Shown here one piece after another: positions 35,728-44,975 of a stretch of DNA of 64,000 nucleotides. Source of the stretch: Porphyromonas loveana (lineage in GTDB: Bacteria; Bacteroidota; Bacteroidia; Bacteroidales; Porphyromonadaceae); contig NZ_QEKY01000005.1 of NCBI RefSeq assembly GCF_003096695.1, positions 104,285 to 168,284 on the forward strand, written 5' to 3'. How positions within the stretch are numbered: position 1 is the first letter of the stretch; each line of letters begins with the position of its first letter. Both the position numbers and the translations under genes were made by a program. Under the pieces are notes generated by a model. The model searched no databases. It was not told the origin of the DNA and saw only the letters and a program-made list of their open reading frames with translations.

Positions 35728-36144
35728 ATGAAAATGAAGGAAATTCGGAGCGCACGCTCCAAAGAGAAGACAGAAAAGCGTGTTTCGGTCAATTTCACGC
35801 CGACGGAATACGCTCATTTCCTCACGATGAAAGAGGAAAGCGGTGTGCCAAGTCTGTCACTATTCATCAAGGCAAGGGTCTTTAACGAGACTTTCCGAGT
35901 GATAAAAGTGGATCGTTCCTTGCTTGACTATTATCAAAAACTGACGACTTTGTACGGACAATTTCGCAGTGTCGGAGTGAATTACAACCAGACAGTTGTC
36001 GCTTTGAAGAGCAACTTTACTGAGAAAAAAGCCTTTGCGATGCTTGCCAAGTTGGAGAAAATGACGTTTGAATTGGCAATAATTGGAGGTGAAATCGTAC
36101 AACTTACTCGTGAGTTTCAGGAGAAATGGCAACATCGGCAATAG
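35728..36144 (+). CDS. mobA: Mobilization accessory protein MobA (relaxosome component)
   Basis: 138 residues. The N-terminal half has a ribbon-helix-helix-like segment (RVSVNFTPTEYAHFLTMKEE, PSLSLFIKARVF), then a helical region (VNYNQTVVALKSNFTEKKAFAMLAKLEKM). This is the small protein encoded upstream of the relaxase in Bacteroidetes transposons. It helps the relaxase bind oriT. The relaxase that should follow is missing: the next gene runs the other way after a terminator. Confidence 0.7.
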   Translation: MKMKEIRSARSKEKTEKRVSVNFTPTEYAHFLTMKEESGVPSLSLFIKARVFNETFRVIKVDRSLLDYYQKLTTLYGQFRSVGVNYNQTVVALKSNFTEKKAFAMLAKLEKMTFELAIIGGEIVQLTREFQEKWQHRQ

Positions 36145-36173
36145 CCTTTTACTGTGCATTGTTATTCCTTAAT

Positions 36174-36215
36174 GAACAAAAATCAGGCTTCCCTCTCATT
36201 TCGGGAAGCCTGATT
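36174..36215 (-). terminator. Bidirectional terminator between mobA and rteC
   Basis: AATCAGGCTTCCC pairs with GGGAAGCCTGATT around a 9-nt loop (36181-36215). On the minus strand it is followed by TTTTTG. It separates convergent mobA and the rteC remnant. Confidence 0.7.
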
Positions 36216-36231
36216 AAGCATTTGAATGCAT

Positions 36232-36901
36232 TTATCGTTTCTTGTATTTTCCGCCTTTCAGGTCACTCTCAACCATTCGTTTGTTCATTTTCTCTCGGAG
36301 GTCATCAAGGAAATAGGTGCGACTGTCATCCTTGCGGTGTTTCATGTTCATATAGACGTTGTAGCAGTTCTTGATTTCTATACCCAAGATTTCAGAAAAG
36401 GCATCTGCCAATTCTTCTATACCAATTTCACCATCGTTAATACAGCCATAGGTATCGAGTGCATAGAGTAGTTCGACCAAGTCTGTTGCCCTGCCTGTCC
36501 AACGGAGTTTCTTCGCAGGTCTGACTGGCAAAGCAGGAAGAAGCCCCTGCATTCGCATCCTCAACAATAGCAACTCTGTGTCAATAACACAGAGCAGTTC
36601 CGATACATTTTTTCCCCATTTCGGTTGTTATACCTATTTTTTCAACCATACCTCTTAGATGGAATCGAGTAAAGTTCAATGTGCGAAACAATGAAACAAG
36701 ATTTTCTTCACTATCCCCCAACTTTATGATTTCTCCGATAAGGTCGTCGGTTGCTTCCGTGCTTTGATTGGAGGAAAGCATCTCAAAGGATTCTTTTTTG
36801 ATAAGTCTTTTCATATTGCCTGATGTTTTGCAGGTAAAGTTCGGAAGATTGCTTAGGGCAAAATAACCCTTAAACGGTAAGTAATATCCATATTGCGTCA
36901 A
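36232..36901 (-). pseudogene. rteC: RteC-like regulator, frameshifted
   Basis: Two overlapping frames join into one product. The upstream frame (36581-36901) ends ..GITTEMGKKCIGTALCY. The downstream frame reads KNVSELLCVIDTELLLLRMRM and continues to the RteC-type end (RATDLVELLYALDTYGCINDG, KNCYNVYMNMKHRKDDSRTYF). Removing one base from the six-A run at 36608-36613 fuses them as EMGKNVSELLCVIDTE. In CTnDOT RteC activates excision under tetracycline control; here it sits next to an AraC gene. The exact N-terminus is uncertain. Confidence 0.65.
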
Positions 36902-36903
36902 AC

Positions 36904-37926
36904 CTACAAAGAGTCGAGATATTGCTTGGGTTTTATTCTGTGATATTTGCGGAAAGCCTCTGTGAAGTGGCTGAGATTGGCATATCCAATTTTATAGCCT
37001 ACTTCGGAAACAGAGTAAAGACGAGTGGAAAGCAAATGTTTTGCCCATTCCATCTTTTCGGATAAGGCATACTCGGCGATGGCTTTTCCTACAACCTGTT
37101 TGAAACACTTTTGTAGTTTGGAGCTGCTCATTGCCGCTTCACGTGCCAGTTCGGGAATGCTCGGTACGTTGTTCAAACTTTGTAATATCTGACGACGGAC
37201 ACGGAAGACAGCCTCCACATCGTTCAAATTCAAGTTGGAAAGAGATTTTACCTCCGAACGTTTTTCGAGTTTTTCAAGGAATATCGTCAGCAATTCTATT
37301 GCCTTTCCGTGCAGATGGAGGGGATAGAAAGGCGCATCGCTTTTGGCTGTGGCCTTGATGCCATCCAATACTCGTTGCATAGCAGGTGTGATGGTCTCGA
37401 AGAGATAAAAAGACTTGTCCGACCGAAGCAACCGACCGATATAGGTTTCGTGAGCCGTATCCATTTGCTCTATCCAATCCTTGTTGAAAGTCAATGTGAT
37501 GTTTTCATACTGCCGTTTAGGCGCGAAAGTCCATTCCGTAGGGATATTGCTCGAAGGCATAAAGATACCGTCAAGTGTATCCACCCCAACCGTTTTCGTG
37601 CTTGTACCGATAATCTGCTCGTGCTTATGCTCGTTGATATAGAACATCACGGGAATCCATTTCGAGTTTTCCACCGAGCGACGCACCATTGTCATCGGTT
37701 CGTATGACACGAAACTGATGTAGGTCAATGTGAGCCATGACAACGGGTAGTATTGCTTGAAAAAGCCGCTGCCCACTGAGGGCGGAACGGCAAAACCATT
37801 ATCCGTTACCGATGTGCCGAATTGCTCGGCAACCATCTCCATCCAATCTTCAGGCTTATTGATTGCACAAAATTCTATGGTCATAGGTGCGCTATTCATT
37901 GAATAGCGGAAACTTGATTTCTCCAT
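36904..37926 (-). CDS. AraC-family transcriptional regulator
   Basis: 340 residues. The N-terminal ligand domain resembles PchR/YbtA-type siderophore regulators in layout (about 1-220). The C-terminal ~110 residues hold the two helix-turn-helices (SIPELAREAAMSSSKLQKCF, YSVSEVGYKIGYANLSHFTEAFRKYHRIKP). Its first 35 bp overlap the end of the cyclase-like gene, so the two are translationally linked. Given the TonB receptor and ABC pair in the same element, it probably senses an iron chelate; this is inference. Confidence 0.85.
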   Translation of the reverse strand: MEKSSFRYSMNSAPMTIEFCAINKPEDWMEMVAEQFGTSVTDNGFAVPPSVGSGFFKQYYPLSWLTLTYISFVSYEPMTMVRRSVENSKWIPVMFYINEHKHEQIIGTSTKTVGVDTLDGIFMPSSNIPTEWTFAPKRQYENITLTFNKDWIEQMDTAHETYIGRLLRSDKSFYLFETITPAMQRVLDGIKATAKSDAPFYPLHLHGKAIELLTIFLEKLEKRSEVKSLSNLNLNDVEAVFRVRRQILQSLNNVPSIPELAREAAMSSSKLQKCFKQVVGKAIAEYALSEKMEWAKHLLSTRLYSVSEVGYKIGYANLSHFTEAFRKYHRIKPKQYLDSL

Positions 37927-38656
37927 TATTCTTTTCCTTGTATTTTTTTAACATAGACAAATCTTCTTTTAGAACCTGTAGTGTTTTGTCCACATAGATA
38001 CGTGGAGCCCCAGAAACAGTTCCTCTAATCTTCTCTAACCAAGAGATAATTTTCTTATGCGTTTTTTCTACATCTTTCCCTGTTTCTCGTATTTCACTAA
38101 TTAGATTATAAGCCAAATGATAATGAGTTGTATTTCCATTCTTCAAAGGAATGAGGCTTAGAATATATGGATTAATGCCTTTTCTATTACCATTCTCTCC
38201 CCAACCATTAGCATATTTTTTTATGTCCTTTTCTATCGAATGATGGGCAACAATTCCATAGTAGTGGACTTGTTCTTGTAGCAGATAAGCATCAACTAAA
38301 GCTCGGCCAAAAAACAACTGTTTCTCTTCTTTGTAACTAAACAGTCCTTTTGAAATAACTCCCTTTAACGCAAAAGAGGCTTTTAATGCAACATGCATCA
38401 GACCAATTCCCGCTTTGGATATGCGATTGAATCCTTCTTTTGTGTTTTCATCAACAATAAGGACAGAATCTGAGAACATAGAGACTTTGAATGTTTCCAC
38501 ATTCTCTAAAAAAGGGCTTAGCCAGCTATCGAGTTTCTCCTTTAGCTCCTCTAATTCTTTCTCTAAATCCTGATGCTCTGTCCTCATAACCCTTTCTTTG
38601 AATCCCATTATATCGGCGTAGAGTACATACATTTCTTTCATTTCTTTGGCTTCCAT
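37892..38656 (-). CDS. Class III nucleotide cyclase-like protein (orphan, possibly defence-related)
   Basis: 254 residues. YADIMGFKERV (Asp15) and FSDSVLIVDE (Asp63) match the two metal-binding aspartate motifs of class III cyclase domains. KGVISKGLFSYKEEKQLFFGRALVDAYLLQE matches the following strand-helix segment. No signal peptide or membrane helix. Such stand-alone domains include the Pycsar cyclases that make cCMP or cUMP on infection, but no TIR or transmembrane effector is adjacent. It overlaps the AraC gene by 35 bp. Activity and product are unknown. Confidence 0.55.
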   Translation of the reverse strand: MEAKEMKEMYVLYADIMGFKERVMRTEHQDLEKELEELKEKLDSWLSPFLENVETFKVSMFSDSVLIVDENTKEGFNRISKAGIGLMHVALKASFALKGVISKGLFSYKEEKQLFFGRALVDAYLLQEQVHYYGIVAHHSIEKDIKKYANGWGENGNRKGINPYILSLIPLKNGNTTHYHLAYNLISEIRETGKDVEKTHKKIISWLEKIRGTVSGAPRIYVDKTLQVLKEDLSMLKKYKEKNNGEIKFPLFNE

Positions 38657-38760
38657 ATTATTTTCATACTATGTTTATATTCGAGATAAATTATATTTGC
38701 GGAGTGACTACCGATAGAGACAATTGCTCCGCCAAGGATGGATAAAATCTCAGAGGTTAC

Positions 38761-39243
38761 TTATTCGTTCGCATTTTCATTGGAACTTTCACCCGAGTTG
38801 CCTCTATTGTGGGGTTCGTCTGAAGGCTTTGTGCCTTTCTTGGCTTTGGGTTCAATCTGCTCGTAGCTCACATCGGTAAGTGTAAAGTATTTCTTCGATG
38901 GGCTGAGACGTACAACCGGTTTCTCGATATGCTTCTGCACATTAAAAACCTCGCCTTTAGGGACGGATTTACTCTTGAATGAGGGTTTGAGCGTACCTAA
39001 ATCACCAAATTCTACGATGTCGCCATTTGCCACGATGTCTCTGGCAATCTCGGTGGCGTAGTTCAATACGGCTTCCACTTCCTGACGATTGAATGTGGTC
39101 GATTTTGCCACACGCTCACAGAAATTGCGGAAACTCACTCGATGTCTACCCGTTGGCTGGGCTATTTGCACGACTTTACCGGCATTTGCACCTACGTTCA
39201 ATTTGCGTTCTACAAGAACGAACTGTAATGGTTTGTTAGCCAT
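38761..39243 (-). CDS. HU-like DNA-binding protein
   Basis: 160 residues. The central region (SFRNFCERVAKSTTFNRQEVEAVLNYATEIARDIVANGDIVEFGDLG) is a HU/IHF-type helical and beta-arm module. A poorly conserved acidic, Asn/Ser-rich tail (about 125-160) follows. These proteins are abundant in Bacteroidales; a nucleoid or element-maintenance role is likely. Candidate -7 promoter TACATTTG at 39327-39334 on the minus strand. Confidence 0.8.
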   Translation of the reverse strand: MANKPLQFVLVERKLNVGANAGKVVQIAQPTGRHRVSFRNFCERVAKSTTFNRQEVEAVLNYATEIARDIVANGDIVEFGDLGTLKPSFKSKSVPKGEVFNVQKHIEKPVVRLSPSKKYFTLTDVSYEQIEPKAKKGTKPSDEPHNRGNSGESSNENANE

Positions 39244-39326
39244 AAATCAATAGTTTTTCCTCCTTTTACTTCCCCTGCCGAAGTCGGAGGTATTGGCTTT
39301 CAGCAAAGGCTTTTTGTTCGATAACG

Positions 39327-39334
39327 CAAATGTA
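39327..39334 (-). promoter_or_regulatory. Candidate promoter of the HU-like gene
   Basis: Minus-strand TACATTTG (TAnnTTTG) about 85 bp upstream of the HU-like start codon. Confidence 0.4.
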
Positions 39335-39345
39335 CTTGATTTATT

Positions 39346-39383
39346 GCAAAAAACACCTAAGCTTTTGAGCAAAAGCTTAGGTG
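39346..39383 (-). terminator. Terminator after the DUF4374 lipoprotein gene
   Basis: CACCTAAGCTTTTG pairs with CAAAAGCTTAGGTG around AG (39354-39383). On the minus strand TTTTTTG follows. A third partial copy (AAGCTTAGGTG) lies about 12 bp to the right. Confidence 0.8.
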
Positions 39384-39449
39384 TAATCGGCAGAAAGCTT
39401 AGGTGCTTTTGATGGGTTTCTTATGAGTTCTTCCGTATATCGTATTTGG

Positions 39450-40637
39450 TTACTCAAACGCGACTAAACTTGACGGTACTCCCACGGCAGTAACAACGGG
39501 TGTTTGCGAGCATTCACCCGTCTTGGTATTGTAGGTATAGTAGCCCGTTCCGTTATTACACGTCATACCAAAGACGATGAAATCCTTGTAGCGAGTTATG
39601 GCAAAAGAGCCGTTGCTGTCGGTCATCGGCAAATCGAGTTTTTCGATGGTTTTGTTCCAAATGTCGATTTTCACGGGTTGGAAGTCTTTTTTGAGTATTC
39701 CGAATTCCGTATCCGTTACTTTCACACAACTGTACACTATACCATTGCCCGCATAGTAAGACTTAATCATATACTGCCCCGTTTTGCCAATCCCTTTTAT
39801 AGTTGTCTTCGACAGGTTGAACAGGTAGTCGGCGTCCCATTGGTCGCTTCCTTTGCGGATACGCAGGAAACCTTCCTTATTGGCAACGTTGAAGTTGTTG
39901 CCCGCACTGTAAAAGTAGATGTCTCCCCGCTCGTCCATAAAGGCATCGGAATGGCGGAACAATCCGACAACACTTGTGCGACTGTCCTTGATGACTTCGG
40001 TCTTTTTCGTTTTAAGGTCAATAACAGCCACCTCTGCACCCGTCCCCGGTACGGAGGTGTGGGGCGAATTGAGCTGGTTGAGGGCTACATACATCTTTCC
40101 GTCTCGAATGACGTTGCAACCGGGGTCGGGATTATTGTCCTGAACGGCATAAGGCGAGAGGTCGATTTCATCCTCTTTTTGCAACGTAGCGGTATTGATT
40201 AGCACAATCTTTCCCCTTCCGTGCAAAGCGACATATGCCCGCTGCTCGTCGATAAAATTGATTTCTCCGGGTTGCGCCATCTGTTCAAAGGTCATCGTAC
40301 CTGCTTTTAGAAGTTCGCCGTGCGCCCCTCTTGTAAACTTATGTACCTTATCTCCGAATTTCCCTTCGGGCACAAGTACCGTGTTTCCTTTTGCGAAGAG
40401 ATAACACCCAAAGCCAAATTCGAATGCTTTCTTGTTGTCGGTAGCTTGAGGAGTCAAATCGCCGAACGTGCCGACGTAAGCACTTTTGTCCACATAATGC
40501 ACAAAGGCAAAATGCTGTTGCACCTCATTGGGCGTAGGTTTCGGGTCATCGTTCTTGTCGCAGGACGTCAGCCCTATGGAGCCGACCAGCATAGCAGAAA
40601 GGGCTATGTTCTTCAATGTTGTTGTTCTCATTATCAT
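39450..40637 (-). CDS. DUF4374 lipoprotein, XusB-like siderophore-binding candidate
   Basis: 395 residues. Lipobox IGLTSC with Cys26 (a Met two codons in is an alternative start). The body is a predicted beta-propeller (FAFVHYVDKSAYVGTFGDL, EINFIDEQRAYVALHGRGKIVLINT, GNNFNVANKEGFLRIRKGSD). In Bacteroides thetaiotaomicron the DUF4374 lipoprotein XusB binds ferric enterobactin and works with the TonB receptor XusA. The same two-gene order occurs here, 12 bp apart. Ligand not determined. Confidence 0.75.
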   Translation of the reverse strand: MIMRTTTLKNIALSAMLVGSIGLTSCDKNDDPKPTPNEVQQHFAFVHYVDKSAYVGTFGDLTPQATDNKKAFEFGFGCYLFAKGNTVLVPEGKFGDKVHKFTRGAHGELLKAGTMTFEQMAQPGEINFIDEQRAYVALHGRGKIVLINTATLQKEDEIDLSPYAVQDNNPDPGCNVIRDGKMYVALNQLNSPHTSVPGTGAEVAVIDLKTKKTEVIKDSRTSVVGLFRHSDAFMDERGDIYFYSAGNNFNVANKEGFLRIRKGSDQWDADYLFNLSKTTIKGIGKTGQYMIKSYYAGNGIVYSCVKVTDTEFGILKKDFQPVKIDIWNKTIEKLDLPMTDSNGSFAITRYKDFIVFGMTCNNGTGYYTYNTKTGECSQTPVVTAVGVPSSLVAFE

Positions 40638-40649
40638 TTATGTTTAGAG

Positions 40650-43025
40650 TTATAAAATACCTTTCGAGAAGACGTATCTGAATTTGAGGTGGAATGTCCG
40701 TCCTGCCAACGGTTGGCGGAACTGGTCCCAAACTTCTTTATTCATCAGATTGTGGCATTCCAAAGCGATGGAATATTTGTTCTTGTAGGTCAATAGCAGA
40801 CCAATATCATTGACGAAACTGCGAGGGATACGCCGTTTCTGCAATTCTGTAAGTTCCCAAAAATAGAAGAACTCTTCCGTGAATTTCCCGTCCCAGAATG
40901 CCTTAACATACCAGTTCTTGAACAATCGGTCGCTGTGATATTCCGCTCCAAAGTTGGCAAACAGGTAGGGAATATTCGGCAGTCGCAATCCTTTTGTCGG
41001 ATTAGGGGCTTGGGTGCCCGGCAAATAGTCCAAAACATCGCGTACGTCCTGATAAGTCAGGTTCCCGTAGGCATAGACTGTCGGCGATATATCCAATTTC
41101 AACTCGGTCTCTATACCTTTGATATGCACCTTTTCTGCATTCACATATCCGGCTGCCATATGCTGTTTCATCAGTTTTATCATATCGCTCACCTGCATAT
41201 AAAAGCCATTCACCTCAAATTGCAATCGCGACAGTCCGAGTATGTCATTTTTGTCTATCAAGAAGCCCAGATTGAAGTTGTGGCTTTTTTCCGGTTTCAG
41301 TCCGGCAGCAGGAAAGGTAATGATACCATCGCCGAACAACTCTTGCGAATTGGGGAGTCGTATCGCCCGTTGGTAAGATGCTTTCAGGTGAAAACCTCTG
41401 AACGGTTCGTACTTCATTGCCTCTATCCAGCCGATTTGCGATGTCGTATTGCTCTTTTTCTTCGGAGCCTCGATCATCTCGTATGACGTCAAATCCTCTA
41501 TCTCGGAATGGAGATGGAAATACTTTGCAGAGAACATATTCGTCAGTTTCCTGCCGAAGAGTTTCGCGTCCCAAGTCAAGCCCGAGACAACGCTGGTCTT
41601 TTTGCTGGGAAATCCTCCGATAATAAACCCTGCGTGCTGACTTGCAATGTCATCATTCGGTTGTCTTTGGGCATAGTTAATAAGCGTGTTCAGGTTCAAA
41701 CTGTGATTGGTGGACAATTTGTAATCAAGGTTGATACGTTCGTTGATTTCCAAACCTTTGTCGTTTGAGTTGTGGGGAACGTCTCCTGTTTCTCCCTGTC
41801 CGTTCGGGCTCGGATATATATTTCCTTCAAAATCGTGATTAACTTGTGCCGTATCCACAAAATTGTTCGTCGTATGCGAGAGGGAGAAATGCGACTCGAA
41901 GTTAAGTCGATTGTTCAGTATTCCGCTTTTTATCAGTTTGTTTTCGAGCATAAACATCCCGGATTTGTTTTCAGCGTGCTGGATATTCTTCAATACTCCT
42001 TGTATCTCATTGAAACGGTTGTAATACCCGAACTCAGTACTAATCTCATCGAACCAAAGTTTTGTGAAAGCGACTTTTCCTTTCAGCATATACGAACGAA
42101 AACGGTCGTGGTCTCGCTTTACCAATAGGTTCTCTCTTTCAGGAACTCTAAATGAGTAATCATTCTTTGCCGATGTATAATAACCTCCCGCACCGAGCAG
42201 AATACCGCTCTTCGGAAAGTTCTTGCGCGAGAAGACACTTCCCTTGTGCGTCTGATAAGAACCGAGTTCGTACGAAGCATCCAAATAGTCCGTACTGAAC
42301 TCCTTCGTAACGATATTGACGGCACCACCCAAGCCATCGCAACCGAAACGTGCAGGGATAATGCTTTTATAGACCTCTATCCGTTCGATAATGTCTATCG
42401 GAATTTCATCAAGCGAAAAGGCTCCGTCCGAAGTATTCATCGGAATACCATCCCAAAGAATCTGAATACGGTTTCCCTCCAAACCGTGAACAATAATCCT
42501 CGAACTGCTTCCCAATCCACCTGTCTGCCCGACCTTCAAACCAATGGTTTTGTTCAAGATGGTTTCTAAAGAAACAGAGCGACCTTGCAATTCCTTAGCG
42601 TTTATTACTGAAACCGCTTCGGGCGACTCTCTAATAACCTGTGTTTTTGTTTTTCCGAAGACTACCACATTTGCCAATTCCGTCGATTCCGGACGTAACT
42701 TCAGGGTATGACGTTTCTCATTTGCCGTAATCGTGTCGGTAATTGTCTGGTAACCTACGTAACTTACCCTTAGTACAAGTTTTTGATGGGCAGGCGTATT
42801 TAGTTTCGCCACTCCTTTTTTATTTGTGGTTGTACCGTTCTTGTATGAAGGTTCGTTCAGGCCTTTCCATTGCACCGTGGCAAATTCTATACTGTTACCA
42901 TTCTCTGCATCAATAACTTTTATTTCGATGGAATGCTGTTGTGCAAACATCGGATAAGCCCACAGCAATAGGATGCTGACGATGAGCACTCTTTTGTATA
43001 AATGAACTATTGAGTTGATTGACAT
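40650..43025 (-). CDS. TonB-dependent receptor, XusA-like siderophore receptor candidate
   Basis: 791 residues. Signal peptide ending LWAYPMFAQQ, a carboxypeptidase-regulatory-like domain (about 30-110), a plug domain (ESPEAVSVINAKELQGRSVS, VHGLEGNRIQILWDGIPMN) and a 22-strand barrel ending KFRYVFSKGIL. First gene of an operon with the DUF4374 lipoprotein and divergent from two ABC transporters. Together these suggest import of an iron chelate made by other bacteria. The substrate is inferred. Confidence 0.85.
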   Translation of the reverse strand: MSINSIVHLYKRVLIVSILLLWAYPMFAQQHSIEIKVIDAENGNSIEFATVQWKGLNEPSYKNGTTTNKKGVAKLNTPAHQKLVLRVSYVGYQTITDTITANEKRHTLKLRPESTELANVVVFGKTKTQVIRESPEAVSVINAKELQGRSVSLETILNKTIGLKVGQTGGLGSSSRIIVHGLEGNRIQILWDGIPMNTSDGAFSLDEIPIDIIERIEVYKSIIPARFGCDGLGGAVNIVTKEFSTDYLDASYELGSYQTHKGSVFSRKNFPKSGILLGAGGYYTSAKNDYSFRVPERENLLVKRDHDRFRSYMLKGKVAFTKLWFDEISTEFGYYNRFNEIQGVLKNIQHAENKSGMFMLENKLIKSGILNNRLNFESHFSLSHTTNNFVDTAQVNHDFEGNIYPSPNGQGETGDVPHNSNDKGLEINERINLDYKLSTNHSLNLNTLINYAQRQPNDDIASQHAGFIIGGFPSKKTSVVSGLTWDAKLFGRKLTNMFSAKYFHLHSEIEDLTSYEMIEAPKKKSNTTSQIGWIEAMKYEPFRGFHLKASYQRAIRLPNSQELFGDGIITFPAAGLKPEKSHNFNLGFLIDKNDILGLSRLQFEVNGFYMQVSDMIKLMKQHMAAGYVNAEKVHIKGIETELKLDISPTVYAYGNLTYQDVRDVLDYLPGTQAPNPTKGLRLPNIPYLFANFGAEYHSDRLFKNWYVKAFWDGKFTEEFFYFWELTELQKRRIPRSFVNDIGLLLTYKNKYSIALECHNLMNKEVWDQFRQPLAGRTFHLKFRYVFSKGIL

Positions 43026-43051
43026 ATCTTATCTGTTTATGAAAACTCGTA

Positions 43052-43059
43052 CAAAATTA
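43052..43059 (-). promoter_or_regulatory. Candidate promoter of the TonB receptor operon
   Basis: Minus-strand TAATTTTG, 27 bp upstream of the receptor start. It shares a 200-bp divergent intergenic region with the ABC promoter. Confidence 0.45.
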
Positions 43060-43188
43060 CCCGCCTATCGAACAAAGAAATAACCCTACTATTCACACTT
43101 ATACCCCTATTGAGTTTTATATGTGTCAAGTTATCGTTTTCGGGCAGTGTAATGCTCATTCGGGTTATTTTACCCCTGTGCGTCTCCG

Positions 43189-43196
43189 TACTTTTG
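43189..43196 (+). promoter_or_regulatory. Candidate promoter of the ABC transporter operon
   Basis: TACTTTTG (TAnnTTTG) 31 bp upstream of the first ABC gene. The divergent spacing allows one AraC-type regulator to control both operons. Confidence 0.45.
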
Positions 43197-43226
43197 CATC
43201 TTAGAAAATCAAAACGATACAGATAT

Positions 43227-44972
43227 ATGGATAAACAAAAAATCAAGCCTCTCGATGAGGAACGGGAGAGTCGCAGCCTGCTCTCCAATGCGGTGGTCAT
43301 ACTGCATCTTGTTTTCGGCACACTGCCCCTATTGCTCGTGGTGTGGGCAGTGGACAGGCTGATGAGCGGAACGCTCACTTCTACAATGATTTGGATTGTC
43401 GGGGCGGCGATGGTGTTGTTCACCCTGCTTCGCGGCATGTTCTACGGAATGTCGATCTGGCGGGCGCACCGCTCAGCTTACAACGCCCTCACACGGTTGA
43501 GGTTGCGTATCGTGAGCCACTTGCAACGGTTGCCGCTCGGCTTCTTTCAGGAGCGGAAGGTGGGCGACTTGGTGAACATCATCAACCACGACGTGGAGCA
43601 AATCGAGATTTATTTAGCACACGGACTGCCCGAAATCCTCTCGGCAACGCTTTTCCCTGCTTTGCTTTGGGTAATTGTTATGGTATTGGACTGGCGGCTG
43701 GGACTGTCGCTCATCTCGCTGCTACCGTTGGCGTTTCTCTTGCAGATGGCAGTCAAAACGCTTTGGGGCAAGAGTTTCCAACACTTTATGGAAAGTACGC
43801 AGAAGATGTCAGAAGACCTCCTGGAATATGTGGCTACAATACCGGTTATCAAGGCATTCAGCCACGAGGAAACACGCACGGAACGAGTACTTGGCAATAT
43901 GCGCGACTATATCCGCTGGGTGAAGCGGAGTATGTTCAGCGTTACCGTACCGATGACGCTCATCACGATGTTCTTGGAGGGCGGTATCGTGGTAATGACT
44001 CTTGTCGGTCTATGGCTGATGAGTTCGGGCGAACTGACCGTGGCACGTTTCATTCTTGCCCTGATATTGGACGGACTGTTTTCGTCCGCCTTTGCCAAAC
44101 TGGCTACGTTCCAGCACTTCAGGATTGTCTATGGGCAATCGTTGGCGAAGGTGCAGTCGATTACCGAAGTATCTGCAAAGGATACGGCAGACAGGGATAC
44201 GGATACCATGCAGACCGATGTCAGTTTCGAACATGTGACATTTGCCTATCCGAACAAGCAGGACAGTGCTTTGTGTAACGTCTGTCTGCAATTTCCCAAG
44301 GGCAGCCATACGGCTATTGTGGGCGAATCGGGGTCAGGCAAAAGCACATTGGCAAGTCTAATGATGGGTTTCTGGCAACCGCAGTCGGGAACCGTCCGTC
44401 TAGGCGGAGAGAGCCTTGCGGAACTCTCCGAACGAAACATTGCCGATTTCTTCTCAATGGTGCAGCAGGAGGTGTTCCTTTTCAATACGAGCATTCGGGA
44501 CAATATCCGTATCGGCAAGCCCTCCGCCACGCAAGAGGAGGTGGAAATGGCGGCACGAAGGGCACGCATACACGACTTTATCGTGGGACTGCCCAATGGT
44601 TACGATACGTCGGCAGGTGAAGCGGGCGTAAAATTCTCCGGCGGAGAGAAACAGCGTATTTCCATTGCGCGGATGCTGCTCAAAGACTCACCGATTGTCA
44701 TTCTCGACGAAGCCACCGCTGCCTTGGATGGAGAGAACGAGAAGCTTATTCAAGAGGCTTTGGACGAATTGCAACGCAACAAGACCGTCATCACCATCGC
44801 TCACCGGCTCAACACCATTCAGGAGGTGGAACGCATTGTCGTGATGGACAAGGGGCAGGTCGTGGCGACAGGAACACACGGAGAATTGATGGACAACTGC
44901 CCACTATATCGCAATATGACGGAAACTCAGGAACGGGTAAGCAAATGGCAACTGAAAGAGGAGGAGGTATAA
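43227..44972 (+). CDS. ABC transporter, fused permease/ATPase, subunit 1 (YbtP/IrtA-like)
   Basis: 581 residues. Six membrane helices in the first ~310 residues, then the nucleotide-binding domain with Walker A GESGSGKST, signature FSGGEKQ and Walker B IVILDEATAALD. Start at 43227 (MDKQKIKPL); the ORF extends 39 codons upstream past the promoter. It is followed after 3 bp by a second half-transporter, implying a heterodimer. In siderophore loci such pairs (YbtPQ, IrtAB) import the ferric chelate despite an exporter-like fold. Drug or peptide export is the alternative. Confidence 0.85.
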   Translation: MDKQKIKPLDEERESRSLLSNAVVILHLVFGTLPLLLVVWAVDRLMSGTLTSTMIWIVGAAMVLFTLLRGMFYGMSIWRAHRSAYNALTRLRLRIVSHLQRLPLGFFQERKVGDLVNIINHDVEQIEIYLAHGLPEILSATLFPALLWVIVMVLDWRLGLSLISLLPLAFLLQMAVKTLWGKSFQHFMESTQKMSEDLLEYVATIPVIKAFSHEETRTERVLGNMRDYIRWVKRSMFSVTVPMTLITMFLEGGIVVMTLVGLWLMSSGELTVARFILALILDGLFSSAFAKLATFQHFRIVYGQSLAKVQSITEVSAKDTADRDTDTMQTDVSFEHVTFAYPNKQDSALCNVCLQFPKGSHTAIVGESGSGKSTLASLMMGFWQPQSGTVRLGGESLAELSERNIADFFSMVQQEVFLFNTSIRDNIRIGKPSATQEEVEMAARRARIHDFIVGLPNGYDTSAGEAGVKFSGGEKQRISIARMLLKDSPIVILDEATAALDGENEKLIQEALDELQRNKTVITIAHRLNTIQEVERIVVMDKGQVVATGTHGELMDNCPLYRNMTETQERVSKWQLKEEEV

Positions 44973-44975
44973 ACA

